From Gammaproteobacteria bacterium 45_16_T64 (GTDB lineage: Bacteria; Pseudomonadota; Gammaproteobacteria; Pseudomonadales; Ketobacteraceae), in NCBI GenBank assembly GCA_002162955.1, contig MABD01000018.1, positions 248,001-312,000 on the forward strand: 64,000 nucleotides of DNA. The letters are read 5' to 3'. Below the pieces are notes generated by a model. The model was not told where the DNA came from. It ran no database searches and saw nothing but the letters and a program-made list of their open reading frames with translations. Each line of letters opens with the position of its first letter. The stretch's first letter is position 1. Made by a program: the position numbers and the translations under genes. Positions 17,295 to 26,096 of the stretch are shown here, piece after piece.

Positions 17295-17984
17295 ATGAAG
17301 TTACACAATAGATCGTTTGGTTTGCTTTTCTGTATCACTATCTTGATTGCGATGATATCGATGCCGGTATCGTCCGAAGAAAGGGATAGTCAATTTTGGG
17401 GTTCAGCAATCACTAAAGCTTGGCAAAGCCAAGACAAAAAAAGTAAATTATTTCTTTATGGAGAATTTAGAGAAGACAACAATATGAGGTCTCGCTCAGG
17501 GTCCTTCGTAGGACCGATGATTCGTCATAAGATAAACGATAATGTTGCTATTGGGGCTGGAATAAAATTTATCGATTTTAGAAATAGTGACGGCACTCAT
17601 AAATATTCTAGGCGATATGAGGCTGAGATAACGCCTTCTACAGCACTGACATTGGCCGATCGAATCTATAAGTTCAGCTTGAGAAATAGACTTGAATTCA
17701 TCGGAGGGTCAGATGACAAGGAAAAAACACGTTATCGACATAGATTGAAAGTATCGAATAAAGTGTCGGAAAATAGTTATATCGATTCATTTTTCATGAG
17801 TCAGGAGTATATCTACGTCACCAGTGGAATTGATAGCAAGCTGGATCAAACACGTATGATTCCTTTGGGGGTTAAGCTAAGGGTGGATCCGAAATACAGT
17901 GTAACCGTGTTCTATATGATCAACAGAAAAATGAACTCTCCAGGAAAAACAAATAATGTACTTGGTATTGGAGTGAGTTTTTAG
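17295..17984 (+). CDS. DUF2490-like outer-membrane beta-barrel protein
   Basis: About 229 residues from ATG 17295 (GGAG at 17281 precedes; an earlier in-frame ATG at 17265 lacks such support). A signal peptide (LLFCITILIAMISMPVSS) is followed by QFWGSAITKAWQ, amphipathic strands every 20 or so residues, RYRHRLKVSNKV and a C-terminal phenylalanine after GIGVS, the usual outer-membrane insertion signal. This fits the small DUF2490 barrel group. First gene of the island operon; it could be the outer-membrane exit or a surface sensor for the ligase/MFS genes that follow. Function is not known for the family. Confidence 0.7.
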   Translation: MKLHNRSFGLLFCITILIAMISMPVSSEERDSQFWGSAITKAWQSQDKKSKLFLYGEFREDNNMRSRSGSFVGPMIRHKINDNVAIGAGIKFIDFRNSDGTHKYSRRYEAEITPSTALTLADRIYKFSLRNRLEFIGGSDDKEKTRYRHRLKVSNKVSENSYIDSFFMSQEYIYVTSGIDSKLDQTRMIPLGVKLRVDPKYSVTVFYMINRKMNSPGKTNNVLGIGVSF

Positions 17985-18047
17985 CATCAAGAATTTCAAG
18001 ATGAAACTATAAATAGAATCAGATGTACTCGTGTGAAGAGGTGTTCT

Positions 18048-19262
18048 ATGGAAACGGTGGATCAATATTTATCGGCGGTATTGGAAAAATTAAAATCTGA
18101 TGGAAATGTTGCAATAATTTATGCAGGAAATCCGAATGATGCGGGGACTGTGCAGTTTAAAAGCCACAATCCACGGCATTGGAAGAGCTATCGGTCAGTT
18201 GCAGAGGACATACAAAATGCACTTAAACTTTTAGGATTTCGAAATCTATTTCTACTCGAGGAGAGCATGCTTCTTCCCGCTAGACTAAAGAATCTAAAGA
18301 TAGATTTTGCGTGGTTAAATACTGCTGGAGTTCAAGGTGTAGATTCATCTTGTCACTGTGCTGCATTATTGGAAAGTTTAGGCATTGGTTATGTAGGTCA
18401 TACACCCGCCAACGTAGCGTTGATGGACAATAAACATCTCTTCAAAATCCACCTGCTCAGCCAAGGCGTGAGAACAGCACCCTATATGGTGTGGAGACCT
18501 GAAGATGATGTTCGATCGAATCTGAATTCGACGCTAGATAGATTTATCCAAGAGCTAAAGGAAGATGAGCAGTTCGAGGATAGTACGAAGTTTGTGGTTA
18601 AGCCTGTCTGCGGCCGGGCGTCAAACCACATTTTTATTGCGGATTCGATTGAGGAAGCGAGGGAGCTATCCAGGAGAGTATTCACAGAAACTGGGAATAC
18701 TGTACTGATTGAACCTTTTTTATCGGGTAAGGAATTTTGTATATCGGTAATGGGTGGTAGAAGTGGGGTTAGAGACAACGAAAGAGGCTGGGAATTCAAG
18801 CAGGATAGTTACGCATGTTGCTTCGGTCAGTTTGAGCGTAGATTAGAAGACCCTAACGGGATTTTTACCTCAATGGATATCAGACCTATTGGTAGAGATA
18901 CAATCAAAGTGCTAAGTGAATCGTCAGAAAGTGCAGTGCTAGGAAATATCAATACTATTGCACGCACGATATTTCGAAATTTAGGGATATATAGCGTTAT
19001 TCGAATTGATTTGCGGATGAATAAATCAGGTCATCTCTATGTGCTAGAAGCTAACCCTAAGCCCGATTTAAGAGCGCCAAGTGATGAGGCTACTAGCTTG
19101 GTATCCATGGGGTTAGGCCAGCTTGGAATAAGTTATGAACAGATGATACTGAACCAAATAATCAATACACTCGCCCATTTTCATCTCTATCGAAAATCAA
19201 TTGCCTATCGTTTGCTGACGCTAGATAGGAGCACGTGTTCTCTTGCAGTAGGAAAAAACTAA
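18048..19262 (+). CDS. ATP-grasp ligase, D-alanine--D-alanine ligase-like
   Basis: About 404 residues from ATG 18048 (GAAGAGG 6 bp upstream; GTG 18033 also possible). N-terminal domain has WLNTAGVQGVDSSCHCAALLESLGIGYVGHTP, then KHLFKIHLLSQGVRTAPY, the D-Ala ligase-like subdomain order. The ATP-grasp core shows FVVKPVCGRASNHIFI (ATP lysine), VLIEPFLSGKEFCISVMG, and metal ligands in YSVIRIDLRM and LYVLEANPKPDL. It should join a carboxylate to an amine through an acyl phosphate. It lacks an adjoining ddl-ftsQAZ context and is about 100 residues longer than Ddl, so a specialised dipeptide-like or amino-acid ligase is more likely than cell-wall Ddl. Followed 6 bp later by an MFS gene. Confidence 0.82.
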   Translation: METVDQYLSAVLEKLKSDGNVAIIYAGNPNDAGTVQFKSHNPRHWKSYRSVAEDIQNALKLLGFRNLFLLEESMLLPARLKNLKIDFAWLNTAGVQGVDSSCHCAALLESLGIGYVGHTPANVALMDNKHLFKIHLLSQGVRTAPYMVWRPEDDVRSNLNSTLDRFIQELKEDEQFEDSTKFVVKPVCGRASNHIFIADSIEEARELSRRVFTETGNTVLIEPFLSGKEFCISVMGGRSGVRDNERGWEFKQDSYACCFGQFERRLEDPNGIFTSMDIRPIGRDTIKVLSESSESAVLGNINTIARTIFRNLGIYSVIRIDLRMNKSGHLYVLEANPKPDLRAPSDEATSLVSMGLGQLGISYEQMILNQIINTLAHFHLYRKSIAYRLLTLDRSTCSLAVGKN

Positions 19263-19268
19263 AATTCA

Positions 19269-21716
19269 ATGGATAGGGGTACAATCGTGAATTTCGTTAA
19301 AACTATTCTTTCTCTACAAATAGTCATGGTCTTGTCAATTGGACTTTTACTCTTTATCGGCATAGGGGAGTCGTATCGTGTCTCTCCAGCATTGTCGCTC
19401 ACGAATGTCTGTAATCAAGCGGAATTACTTGAAAGCTCAATTGAGGGGAATTTACGTTTAGGTGTGCCCATTGAATTCCAAGGGTTTACATTACAAGCAA
19501 ATAATCTTGCTGATCAAAGTGACCAAATAAAGTCTATCAATATAGTGAATTACGGGCAGGCGGATAATGTAAGTAAGGGGCTTCATGAGTCCCATTTATT
19601 AACCTGTGACATGTCGGAAAAGGCGCTGCTACGTGAACTTACCATTGATTGGATAGGATTAACGATGGAGTCTCATCAGCATGATAAGTACGAGATTGTT
19701 CTTGAGCTTGAAGATAAAATCACCCGCGTTGGGAGTCTTGTCATTACGCCAACGGATGGATTATTCAGCGATGTAATCAATGCCCAGTTTAGATGGGTGG
19801 TTATCTTCTCCTTGCTGCTCATTGTGTTAATGCCGATAGTGATAACGCTCGCACAGCGTTTCGCCAACAAAAAACCTGTTTTGATACAAAAGAGTCTCTA
19901 TCATTTAACCTTTGTTGTCGTTGGATTCGTCATAATTCAAAGTCTTATTCAACTGTATGCTGCCGGAATAAAGGGGCAGTCCTACTCTCTGGCGAGTTCG
20001 CTGGAGGCCCGATTGAATGTTCCAGGTAAACTTGGATTTGATCTTGATCGGGATCTAACGGGTATTGATGTGCTGTTTGAGGAATACCGGTTAAAGAACC
20101 CAGATATTAGCCATATCTATTTAATACACCATGGCAATATTAGCCAATACGCGACGGAAAGTGGATCACTAGATTATTACAATGAGTACAACGAAGACTT
20201 TATAGTGACTCGTCTGGCGCTAATTGATGATAGTTACCAAGTCGTCGTAAAAACGCCTTGGAGTAAAGTTTATGCAAGGTTATGGCGAGCGACGCGTAAT
20301 ATTCTGGTGCTATTCATTGCCTCTGTTCTTCTGTCTAATCTATTTTTGGATGTTTTGTTGTCGATACAACGGGAAATGAAGAAAGCGAATAAGCGTCAGG
20401 CGGCACCGAATTTATCGCTGCAATTACAATTAATTAGACCTGTATTTGCCCTCGGGGTATTGATGGAAGCAATTAATCTTTCCTTTCTCCCCGCTTACTT
20501 TTCAGTACTATTTCAGGGCAGCGGATACTCTGTGTCGACGGTGTTCGGCGTCTATTTTGTGTCCTTTGCGGCCATTCTGCTCCCCGCTGGTCGTTGGGCT
20601 GAGTCGCACAGCTTACGTAATATGATGCTTGCCGGATTGATGTTATCTGTTGGTGGATTGGGAGGTATGGCTCTGATTGATGATGTTCCCTTGGTGGTTG
20701 CCTTGAGGGGTATCGCAGGGGTTGGCCAAGGCATACTCTTTATCGCCGTACAAAGTTACCTATTGAATCTGGAAAGTCAAAATAGTCGATTACAGGGGAC
20801 TGAGCAATTGGTTATTGGATTTAATATGAGTACGATCTCCGGAGCCGCTATCGGAGCGCTACTGATGCCGATGCTTGGTGAGCAAAACGTATTTTTTGCA
20901 GGGTCAATTATCGGATCCATTTGTTTAGCATATTGTCTGGCTATGATATCAGATCCTGTTTTCAATCAAGACGACGAGCCAACTAAGGACAGGCGAAATA
21001 CGGGATTTGGTTTTAAATTTAAGAATTTGATGACAGATTTCGAACTCTACAAAACGGTGTTGTTAATTGGCTTTCCCACGAAAGCGCTCTACGTGGGTGT
21101 GCTCATTTTTACTATGCCAATGTTGCTAAAAGAACTGGAGTTTGACACCGATGTTATTGGCCAGATATTGGTGTTCTATTATCTAGGAGTATTGGTATCG
21201 ACCCGTTTGGTGGGCAAGATTCGCTTGTGGCTTGTACAGATAGAACTGATTCTATTTATCGGCTGCGTTGGAAGTGGGCTTGGTTTAATACTGATCGGTC
21301 AACAGGAGGTATTGCTTCAGCTACCTTTCGTGACGTTGCTCTCTCTACAGATGCAAAATGTCGTTCTCATTGGCGTGATTCTTACGGGCGTGCTGCTTAT
21401 CGGATTATCCCATGGATTTATACATGCTCCGATTGTTTCACATGTGGCTGAATCGAAGAATGCTCGAATAGTAGGTAAAGCAACAACGGCAGCAGCATAT
21501 CGATTCTTGGAACGACTGGGGCATGTCGCTGGACCCTCTTTAGCAGCATTCCTGTTGCTTAATAGTGACGACACTGTCGATATAAAGGCTTTATCGAATC
21601 TGGGTGCAATGATTATCGTTCTCGGATTGATATTTATGTTACTTAATTATTTTTCCTCCATGAAAATACTTCGAAAATCACAAATAACTCGATCGATAGG
21701 AATCCCCGATGAATAA
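19269..21716 (+). CDS. MFS transporter fused to an N-terminal periplasmic sensor-like module
   Basis: 815 residues. An N-terminal membrane segment (10-31) is followed by an extracytoplasmic region (about 32-170), two membrane segments (about 175-197 and 208-230), a second extracytoplasmic domain (about 235-340; LDRDLTGIDVLFEEYRLKNPDISHIYLI resembles Cache-like sensor folds), one more membrane segment (345-365), and then a 12-segment MFS domain (about 390-800) with LPAGRWAESHSLRNMMLAGL, the loop 2-3 motif. Such sensor-MFS fusions are unusual. It overlaps the next gene by 8 bp. Inferred job: ligand-gated export (or uptake) of the product of the neighbouring ligase. Confidence 0.75.
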   Translation: MDRGTIVNFVKTILSLQIVMVLSIGLLLFIGIGESYRVSPALSLTNVCNQAELLESSIEGNLRLGVPIEFQGFTLQANNLADQSDQIKSINIVNYGQADNVSKGLHESHLLTCDMSEKALLRELTIDWIGLTMESHQHDKYEIVLELEDKITRVGSLVITPTDGLFSDVINAQFRWVVIFSLLLIVLMPIVITLAQRFANKKPVLIQKSLYHLTFVVVGFVIIQSLIQLYAAGIKGQSYSLASSLEARLNVPGKLGFDLDRDLTGIDVLFEEYRLKNPDISHIYLIHHGNISQYATESGSLDYYNEYNEDFIVTRLALIDDSYQVVVKTPWSKVYARLWRATRNILVLFIASVLLSNLFLDVLLSIQREMKKANKRQAAPNLSLQLQLIRPVFALGVLMEAINLSFLPAYFSVLFQGSGYSVSTVFGVYFVSFAAILLPAGRWAESHSLRNMMLAGLMLSVGGLGGMALIDDVPLVVALRGIAGVGQGILFIAVQSYLLNLESQNSRLQGTEQLVIGFNMSTISGAAIGALLMPMLGEQNVFFAGSIIGSICLAYCLAMISDPVFNQDDEPTKDRRNTGFGFKFKNLMTDFELYKTVLLIGFPTKALYVGVLIFTMPMLLKELEFDTDVIGQILVFYYLGVLVSTRLVGKIRLWLVQIELILFIGCVGSGLGLILIGQQEVLLQLPFVTLLSLQMQNVVLIGVILTGVLLIGLSHGFIHAPIVSHVAESKNARIVGKATTAAAYRFLERLGHVAGPSLAAFLLLNSDDTVDIKALSNLGAMIIVLGLIFMLLNYFSSMKILRKSQITRSIGIPDE

Positions 21717-22914
21717 GATAATCCTTGTTTTAGTACCTCTGCTAATCGTTTCACTGCATTCTATGGGTTACGCATCAAGTTCATCTAGATTCTGCGCACG
21801 TATGAAGATCGAATCTAATGGGAACCAATTAGATACACTTAGTTGCAAGCCTGCTGGTCGCGAATGGATGCGTGAGATTGAAGAGTTTCAAGATTATGCT
21901 GTTCCCGCGGTAATTACCACAGGCAGCACCATCGATGCGAGGGTGCTTATTCTATCCCCGAAATGGTCAGGAGCTTACGATATATCCTCAAAAACCATAA
22001 TCAACGAATTACGAAGTCGTGGTTTGGGAGTGGAATTTACTCTATTTAACTATCAGGGAGATACTCAGCAAGCGAAAATTATAATAGAAAATGCAGAGAC
22101 TAATGGCATTGATCTCATTATTTCAATGGGGTCTGCTACGACTGCATTCTTAAGCGAATTCTATGCAGGAGGAAATTTACCGGTAGTGACCTCTTGTAGC
22201 AAAGACCCTGTATCGATGAATTTAATTGATCCCACCGTTGGTATGAGCCAGAACAATATCGCTTACACCTCGCTCAATATCAGTGTTAGTACTCAGGTAT
22301 CCTATCTAAAAGAGAAATTCCTCACAGATCTACATCATATTGCGGTTATCTTCGATCGGAATAATCCCAGTTCGATACTGACTCAGGTAAAACCGTTGGA
22401 GAGATATCTGGCTAATAGTGACGTCGATATAGAATTAGATATGATAGAGGTTGATTTTGATCGTATCGACGAAACGCTGTATGAACCAATGCAGCGATTT
22501 TCAGATAATTCCTCGACCACTAGAGACCGTGTGTTTCTTGTGACAGGTAGCACTGAGCTATTTAACGTGATAGAAAATATTAACTATTACGCAAATGATG
22601 TGCCAGTATTGAGTGTGACCCCTAGCCATGTTATGGCCAATAGTAATAGTGTTTTTATGGCAATAGGGGTTAGCTTCAAAACAAACGCCAAACTGGCTGC
22701 GGACTACGCCTATCGTATTATCACACATCAGTCAGATCCGCAGACGTTACCCGTTGGATTGGTATCAACACCGGATATTGCAATTAATTTTCAGCGCAAA
22801 CCTCCTGGCGATCTAAAGGTGCCCTTTAAGTTTTTCGAGGATGCTTTCTTTATTTTTAATCATGATGGTGTTGCGGTGAGGGAAGATGGTAAATCAATCA
22901 GTCGCGGGCAATGA
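21709..22914 (+). CDS. ABC-type substrate-binding protein, PF04392-like
   Basis: 401 residues with a signal peptide (VLVPLLIVSLHSMGYAS). The two-lobed binding fold of the ABC_sub_bind family is suggested by IDLIISMGSATTAF, LPVVTSCSKDPVSMNLI, HHIAVIFDRNNPSSILTQVKPLE, PVLSVTPSHVMANS and NAKLAADYAYRIITH. No ABC permease or ATPase gene is nearby, so it is probably a periplasmic ligand sensor partnering the sensor-MFS protein or the next membrane protein rather than part of an importer. It overlaps both neighbours (8 bp and 29 bp), implying a tightly coupled operon. Confidence 0.75.
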   Translation: MNKIILVLVPLLIVSLHSMGYASSSSRFCARMKIESNGNQLDTLSCKPAGREWMREIEEFQDYAVPAVITTGSTIDARVLILSPKWSGAYDISSKTIINELRSRGLGVEFTLFNYQGDTQQAKIIIENAETNGIDLIISMGSATTAFLSEFYAGGNLPVVTSCSKDPVSMNLIDPTVGMSQNNIAYTSLNISVSTQVSYLKEKFLTDLHHIAVIFDRNNPSSILTQVKPLERYLANSDVDIELDMIEVDFDRIDETLYEPMQRFSDNSSTTRDRVFLVTGSTELFNVIENINYYANDVPVLSVTPSHVMANSNSVFMAIGVSFKTNAKLAADYAYRIITHQSDPQTLPVGLVSTPDIAINFQRKPPGDLKVPFKFFEDAFFIFNHDGVAVREDGKSISRGQ

Positions 22915-24079
22915 AAAGAGCGAGTTGGATTTCGCGATGGTTGAGATAGAACTGCTTATTGCCTATGTATCTAGGATAGGGATACCGGTTAAATCAACAC
23001 TGATCAAATCTAGCCTGCAGTCAAGGAAGGAGTTTCAGACAAAAGGGGGATTGTCAGCGACGGGTGAGGCCCAATTTTGGACTGACTACAATCAGCTTAT
23101 CGGATTAATAAAACCAGCCACATTAACGAGCATACAGCACACAAGCCCATCACCTTTATGGGCGGAGAGAAATCATCGTACGATACGACAAGTAAAATGT
23201 GTTCCGTGGTATTATGGCACTGCAGTATTTGTGATCATACTAATTACTGTAGTTTTGCAATCTTATTACATGATAGGGGTGGATGTACTGAACAAAACCA
23301 GTGTTCTTTTTGAAAAGCGCAATAAAGTAAGGATCGAATTAAAGAAAGAAACTAGATTAATAGAGTCGAATAATAGTGAAGCGTCACTAGAATCTCGTAT
23401 TCAATTACAGCAGAAAGAGACGATGCTTGATCAGAAATTTGATGCAAATAGAATTCTATTATTCCAATGGAATGGCGTGTGGAAATTCGGAGAGGGAGTC
23501 AATGCTGAGTTCTCTCACTATGATAATTATATATATAGCCAAAAAGTAGATAGATTACATCAAGATATAGTTCGCGAAGAGAATAGATTAGAGGGGGATG
23601 CGGATCTTATTGGGATAAGCGACATCATTAGAAGACTTAAACTCGAATCATCTAAAGTAGAAGTTGCCAGACAATTAGGTATGTCGAGGAATTTATTTTT
23701 TAGAAATCAACTGCAAGCGGAGTATATGCTAAATTTGCTTTCTGGATATGCTCTTCCTCTATTGTTTGGTTGCCTGGGTGCGTTTACGTTGGTGTTACGT
23801 TCCATTCATAGTGCGTTTCAACAGGGAACGTTCACACTAAAGCACCGATTGGATTATAATCTTAGGGTTGTTCTCGGCGGTGTTATGGGAATCTCGAGTG
23901 GTCTTTTTTTTGGCGAAGATCAGGCTGCTTCGGTGGGGCAATATTCCCCTATGATGATAGCATTCTTGATTGGATATAATGTGGAGATCCTTTTTTCTAT
24001 GATGGATAACTTAGCAAACCGTTTGGCCATTGAATCAAAAGCCAGTGCGCGTAAAGGTTCGAAGTCAATTAAACCCTAA
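22886..24079 (+). CDS. Membrane protein with coiled coil, unknown function
   Basis: 397 residues. A soluble N-terminus (1-105) precedes a membrane segment (about 110-132, YYGTAVFVIILITVVLQSYY), a charged helical region likely coiled coil (about 140-265), and three C-terminal membrane segments (about 280-303, 322-342, 352-372) ending with SPMMIAFLIGYNVEILFSMMDNLANR-type sequence (reported in part; residues about 355-380). I recognise the last motif as recurring in uncharacterised bacterial membrane proteins but cannot name a family. Start overlaps the binding-protein gene by 29 bp. Last gene before the right IS6 remnant; it may transmit a signal or anchor the system. Confidence 0.65.
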   Translation: MVNQSVAGNEKSELDFAMVEIELLIAYVSRIGIPVKSTLIKSSLQSRKEFQTKGGLSATGEAQFWTDYNQLIGLIKPATLTSIQHTSPSPLWAERNHRTIRQVKCVPWYYGTAVFVIILITVVLQSYYMIGVDVLNKTSVLFEKRNKVRIELKKETRLIESNNSEASLESRIQLQQKETMLDQKFDANRILLFQWNGVWKFGEGVNAEFSHYDNYIYSQKVDRLHQDIVREENRLEGDADLIGISDIIRRLKLESSKVEVARQLGMSRNLFFRNQLQAEYMLNLLSGYALPLLFGCLGAFTLVLRSIHSAFQQGTFTLKHRLDYNLRVVLGGVMGISSGLFFGEDQAASVGQYSPMMIAFLIGYNVEILFSMMDNLANRLAIESKASARKGSKSIKP

Positions 24080-24093
24080 TATACGCAAAGTCT

Positions 24094-24547
24094 GGTTCCG
24101 TCGCATTCAGCGAATGCGATCTCATTGCATTGTAGAATGCATATCTCAAAACCCTATCAAACTGAGCAATTCATGATCACCATACTTCAATGCGTGCGTA
24201 GGTAGCGTGCATATCCTCTCAGCTATCGAAAAATTGAAGAGATAATGACTGAACGTGGTATCAAGATTGATCATAGTACATTGAATCGACGGGTTGTTCA
24301 CTACGCACCGAAGCTCGAGAAAACCTTCCATAAAGAGAAGACACGACCAGGTGATCGCTGGATAATGGACGAAACCTATTTAAACGTAAAAGACCAATGG
24401 CGCTACTATTATCGGGCAGTCGATAAAGAGGGAAATACGATTGATTTCCGTCTCACAGCTAAGCGTGACACCAAGGCAGCTCTACGTTTCTTCAACAAAA
24501 CCGTTTTGATGCTTTTCACATCAAATGTGAGGTTTGCGACGAAACCG
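24094..24547 (+). mobile_element. Truncated IS6-family element, right flank of island
   Basis: Left end GGTTCCGTCGCA (24094-24105) and right end TGCGACGAAACC (24535-24546, approximate) form the inverted repeat GGTTYCGTCGCA typical of IS6 relatives. At about 454 bp the element is little more than half the usual 800 bp; its transposase lacks the C-terminal half. Same orientation as the left remnant at 16820. Confidence 0.8.
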
Positions 24548-24553
24548 CATTAG
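24218..24553 (+). pseudogene. IS6-family transposase fragment
   Basis: The frame reads LSYRKIEEIMTERGIKIDHS, then RRVVHYAPKLEKTF, RWIMDETYLNVKDQWRYYYR and AVDKEGNTIDFRLTAKRD, then ALRFFNKTV. This is the N-terminal and first catalytic part of an IS6 transposase, with the first Asp of the DDE triad in MDETY. After FFNK the reading is junk and the second Asp and Glu regions are missing, and the start of the protein is also lost. The element cannot move by itself. It preserves enough to assign the family and orientation with confidence. Confidence 0.88.
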
Positions 24554-24567
24554 GACACAATGTTCCC
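24548..24567 (-). repeat. Outer inverted-repeat candidate, right copy
   Basis: CATTAGGACACAATGTTCCC is about 15 of 20 identical to the reverse complement of 16706-16725. It abuts the right end of the IS6 remnant. Confidence 0.35.
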
Positions 24568-24836
24568 AGCCCTCCATAAACGTCAGGGGTTATTTTTCAA
24601 CCACCTACTCACGTTTATGTCATTAATTTTTACACCGTAATATAAACGTCACAATATTCTGCTACTTGTATCTAACAATCTAGGCTACTCTTTTAGTCTT
24701 AATGACACTAGGCCATTAATACGATAAAAAACTCTCACATCTATTACTTTCCCAAGGCAGCCCATTAATACCCAGCGCCCCACAAATACTGTTGTATATC
24801 AGATTGCGATCAAGCATTTATTTTACGGTGTAACAA

Positions 24837-25766
24837 ATGGACTTTAAGCAAAATACAAAACAAATTGGATCTATTCAAATTTTCTGCAAAGCCGCAGAGC
24901 TATCAAGCTTTACCGCCGCGGCAAATGCACTCGGCATTACCCCTGCGGCAGTCAGCCGATCGGTCGCCCGAGTTGAGGAAAAATTGGGCGTAAAGTTATT
25001 TGCGCGAACCACTCGACGAATTCGCTTAACGGATGACGGTCAATTGTATTTTGAACAGTGCTCAGAGGCGCTACGAAAAATCGACGATGTTGAGAAGATG
25101 ATCACTGGCAATTTATCCGCGCCAAAAGGTACGTTAAAAATAAGCGTACCGACCACCTACGGCTACTTTCGAGTGTTACCGGTTCTTACTAAATTTAAAG
25201 CACTCTACCCACAGGTCACGCTTGAGATCGACATATCCAATAGGACTATTGATTTCATTGAAGAAGGTTTTGATCTGGCTATTAGACTAGGCCAACCCAA
25301 AGACTCTCGCCTCGTTGCTCGACGAATAGAGGCAGCAACCCTCGGTGTTTATGCCTCGAAGAAATACCTAGAAGAACACGGAACACCACAAACTCTGCAC
25401 GATCTTAAAAGCCATGAATGCATTCAATTTATCACGCCAAGTACAGGCAAACCCCTACCGTGGGTTTTTCTCGATAATGGCGAGGAAATCGAACCTGCTT
25501 TTAACAGTAGCATTCGCTTCTCAGGGGATGTTCTGGGTTGTGTCGGGTACGCATTGGCCAACGGTGGATTATTTCAAACCTATGACTTTATCGCAGGACA
25601 ATCCCAATACCAGGACCTAATAGAAGTCCTCGCACCTTACCGGGGGCGTTCTCGTTTTTTTTCCATCATATATCAACAAAACCGAATGCTCTCAGCAAAA
25701 GTGAGAGTATTTATCGATCTTTTGGTTGAGGAATGCCAGCTATCGATGAATAAAGAAACACACTAG
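24837..25766 (+). CDS. LysR-family transcriptional regulator
   Basis: 309 residues. HTH region: FCKAAELSSFTAAANALGIT, AAVSRSVARVEEKLGVKLFA, RTTRRIRLTDDG. Effector domain with GTLKISVPTTYGYFRVLP and DFIEEGFDLAIRLGQPKDSRLVARRI, the CrgA/DmlR-like subgroup pattern. It stands alone between the IS6 scar and a convergent small gene, so no target can be named; an enzyme gene normally found beside such regulators may have been lost with the rearrangement. Confidence 0.85.
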   Translation: MDFKQNTKQIGSIQIFCKAAELSSFTAAANALGITPAAVSRSVARVEEKLGVKLFARTTRRIRLTDDGQLYFEQCSEALRKIDDVEKMITGNLSAPKGTLKISVPTTYGYFRVLPVLTKFKALYPQVTLEIDISNRTIDFIEEGFDLAIRLGQPKDSRLVARRIEAATLGVYASKKYLEEHGTPQTLHDLKSHECIQFITPSTGKPLPWVFLDNGEEIEPAFNSSIRFSGDVLGCVGYALANGGLFQTYDFIAGQSQYQDLIEVLAPYRGRSRFFSIIYQQNRMLSAKVRVFIDLLVEECQLSMNKETH

Positions 25767-25783
25767 CGTTAATCCGAAGAGCA

Positions 25784-25978
25784 TTACATTCTCCGCGCAC
25801 ACTTTTGCATACATAATTTTTGTATTGAATATTTCGATTCACAATCCAGGCAACGAAAATCTTGCGCACTCAAAAGGTCATTCATGATTAAGTAGTGAAT
25901 AATATCAACACTGAGTTCTAACTTAACCGAATTGCTTATTTCTTGAGCTAAAACCAAATCAGGTAAAGCACACCCCAT
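25784..25978 (-). CDS. Small cysteine-rich protein behind a Fur box
   Basis: 64 residues from ATG 25978, chosen because GGAGG lies 6 bp upstream (GTG 25981 is also in frame). Sequence starts MGCALPDLVLAQEI, is helical, and ends with a cysteine cluster FRCLDCESKYSIQKLCMQKC: a CxxC followed ten residues later by CxxxC, suggesting metal or Fe-S binding. A strong Fur-like palindrome (26025-26053) lies about 50-75 bp upstream. The excellent ribosome site and operator make this a real gene despite its size. No family recognised; a low-iron-induced metal-handling or regulatory peptide is an inference. Confidence 0.65.
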   Translation of the reverse strand: MGCALPDLVLAQEISNSVKLELSVDIIHYLIMNDLLSAQDFRCLDCESKYSIQKLCMQKCARRM

Positions 25979-26024
25979 CACGCACCTCCAGGCAAAGTCC
26001 TTTAATAACAGAAGTCACACACAT

Positions 26025-26053
26025 AAATGATAATAATAACTATTCTCATTTAG
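26025..26053. promoter_or_regulatory. Fur box
   Basis: Within 26025-26053, AAATGATAATA at the left is mirrored by TATTCTCATTT at the right: an inverted repeat with one mismatch that fits the overlapping Fur consensus. It lies between the divergent-facing upstream regions of the small Cys-rich gene (minus strand) and the 3' end of the lipase-like gene, so the small gene is the only target. Confidence 0.75.
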
Positions 26054-26096
26054 TCAAGTAATGGTGCATCATATCTTGGGTTTCAACCTAGGTACA

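Noticed and set aside
18048-19262. Assignment as the cell-wall ddl gene
   Set aside because: It lies in an IS-flanked island, is about 100 residues longer than Ddl and is coupled to transporter genes, so only a Ddl-like family label is justified.
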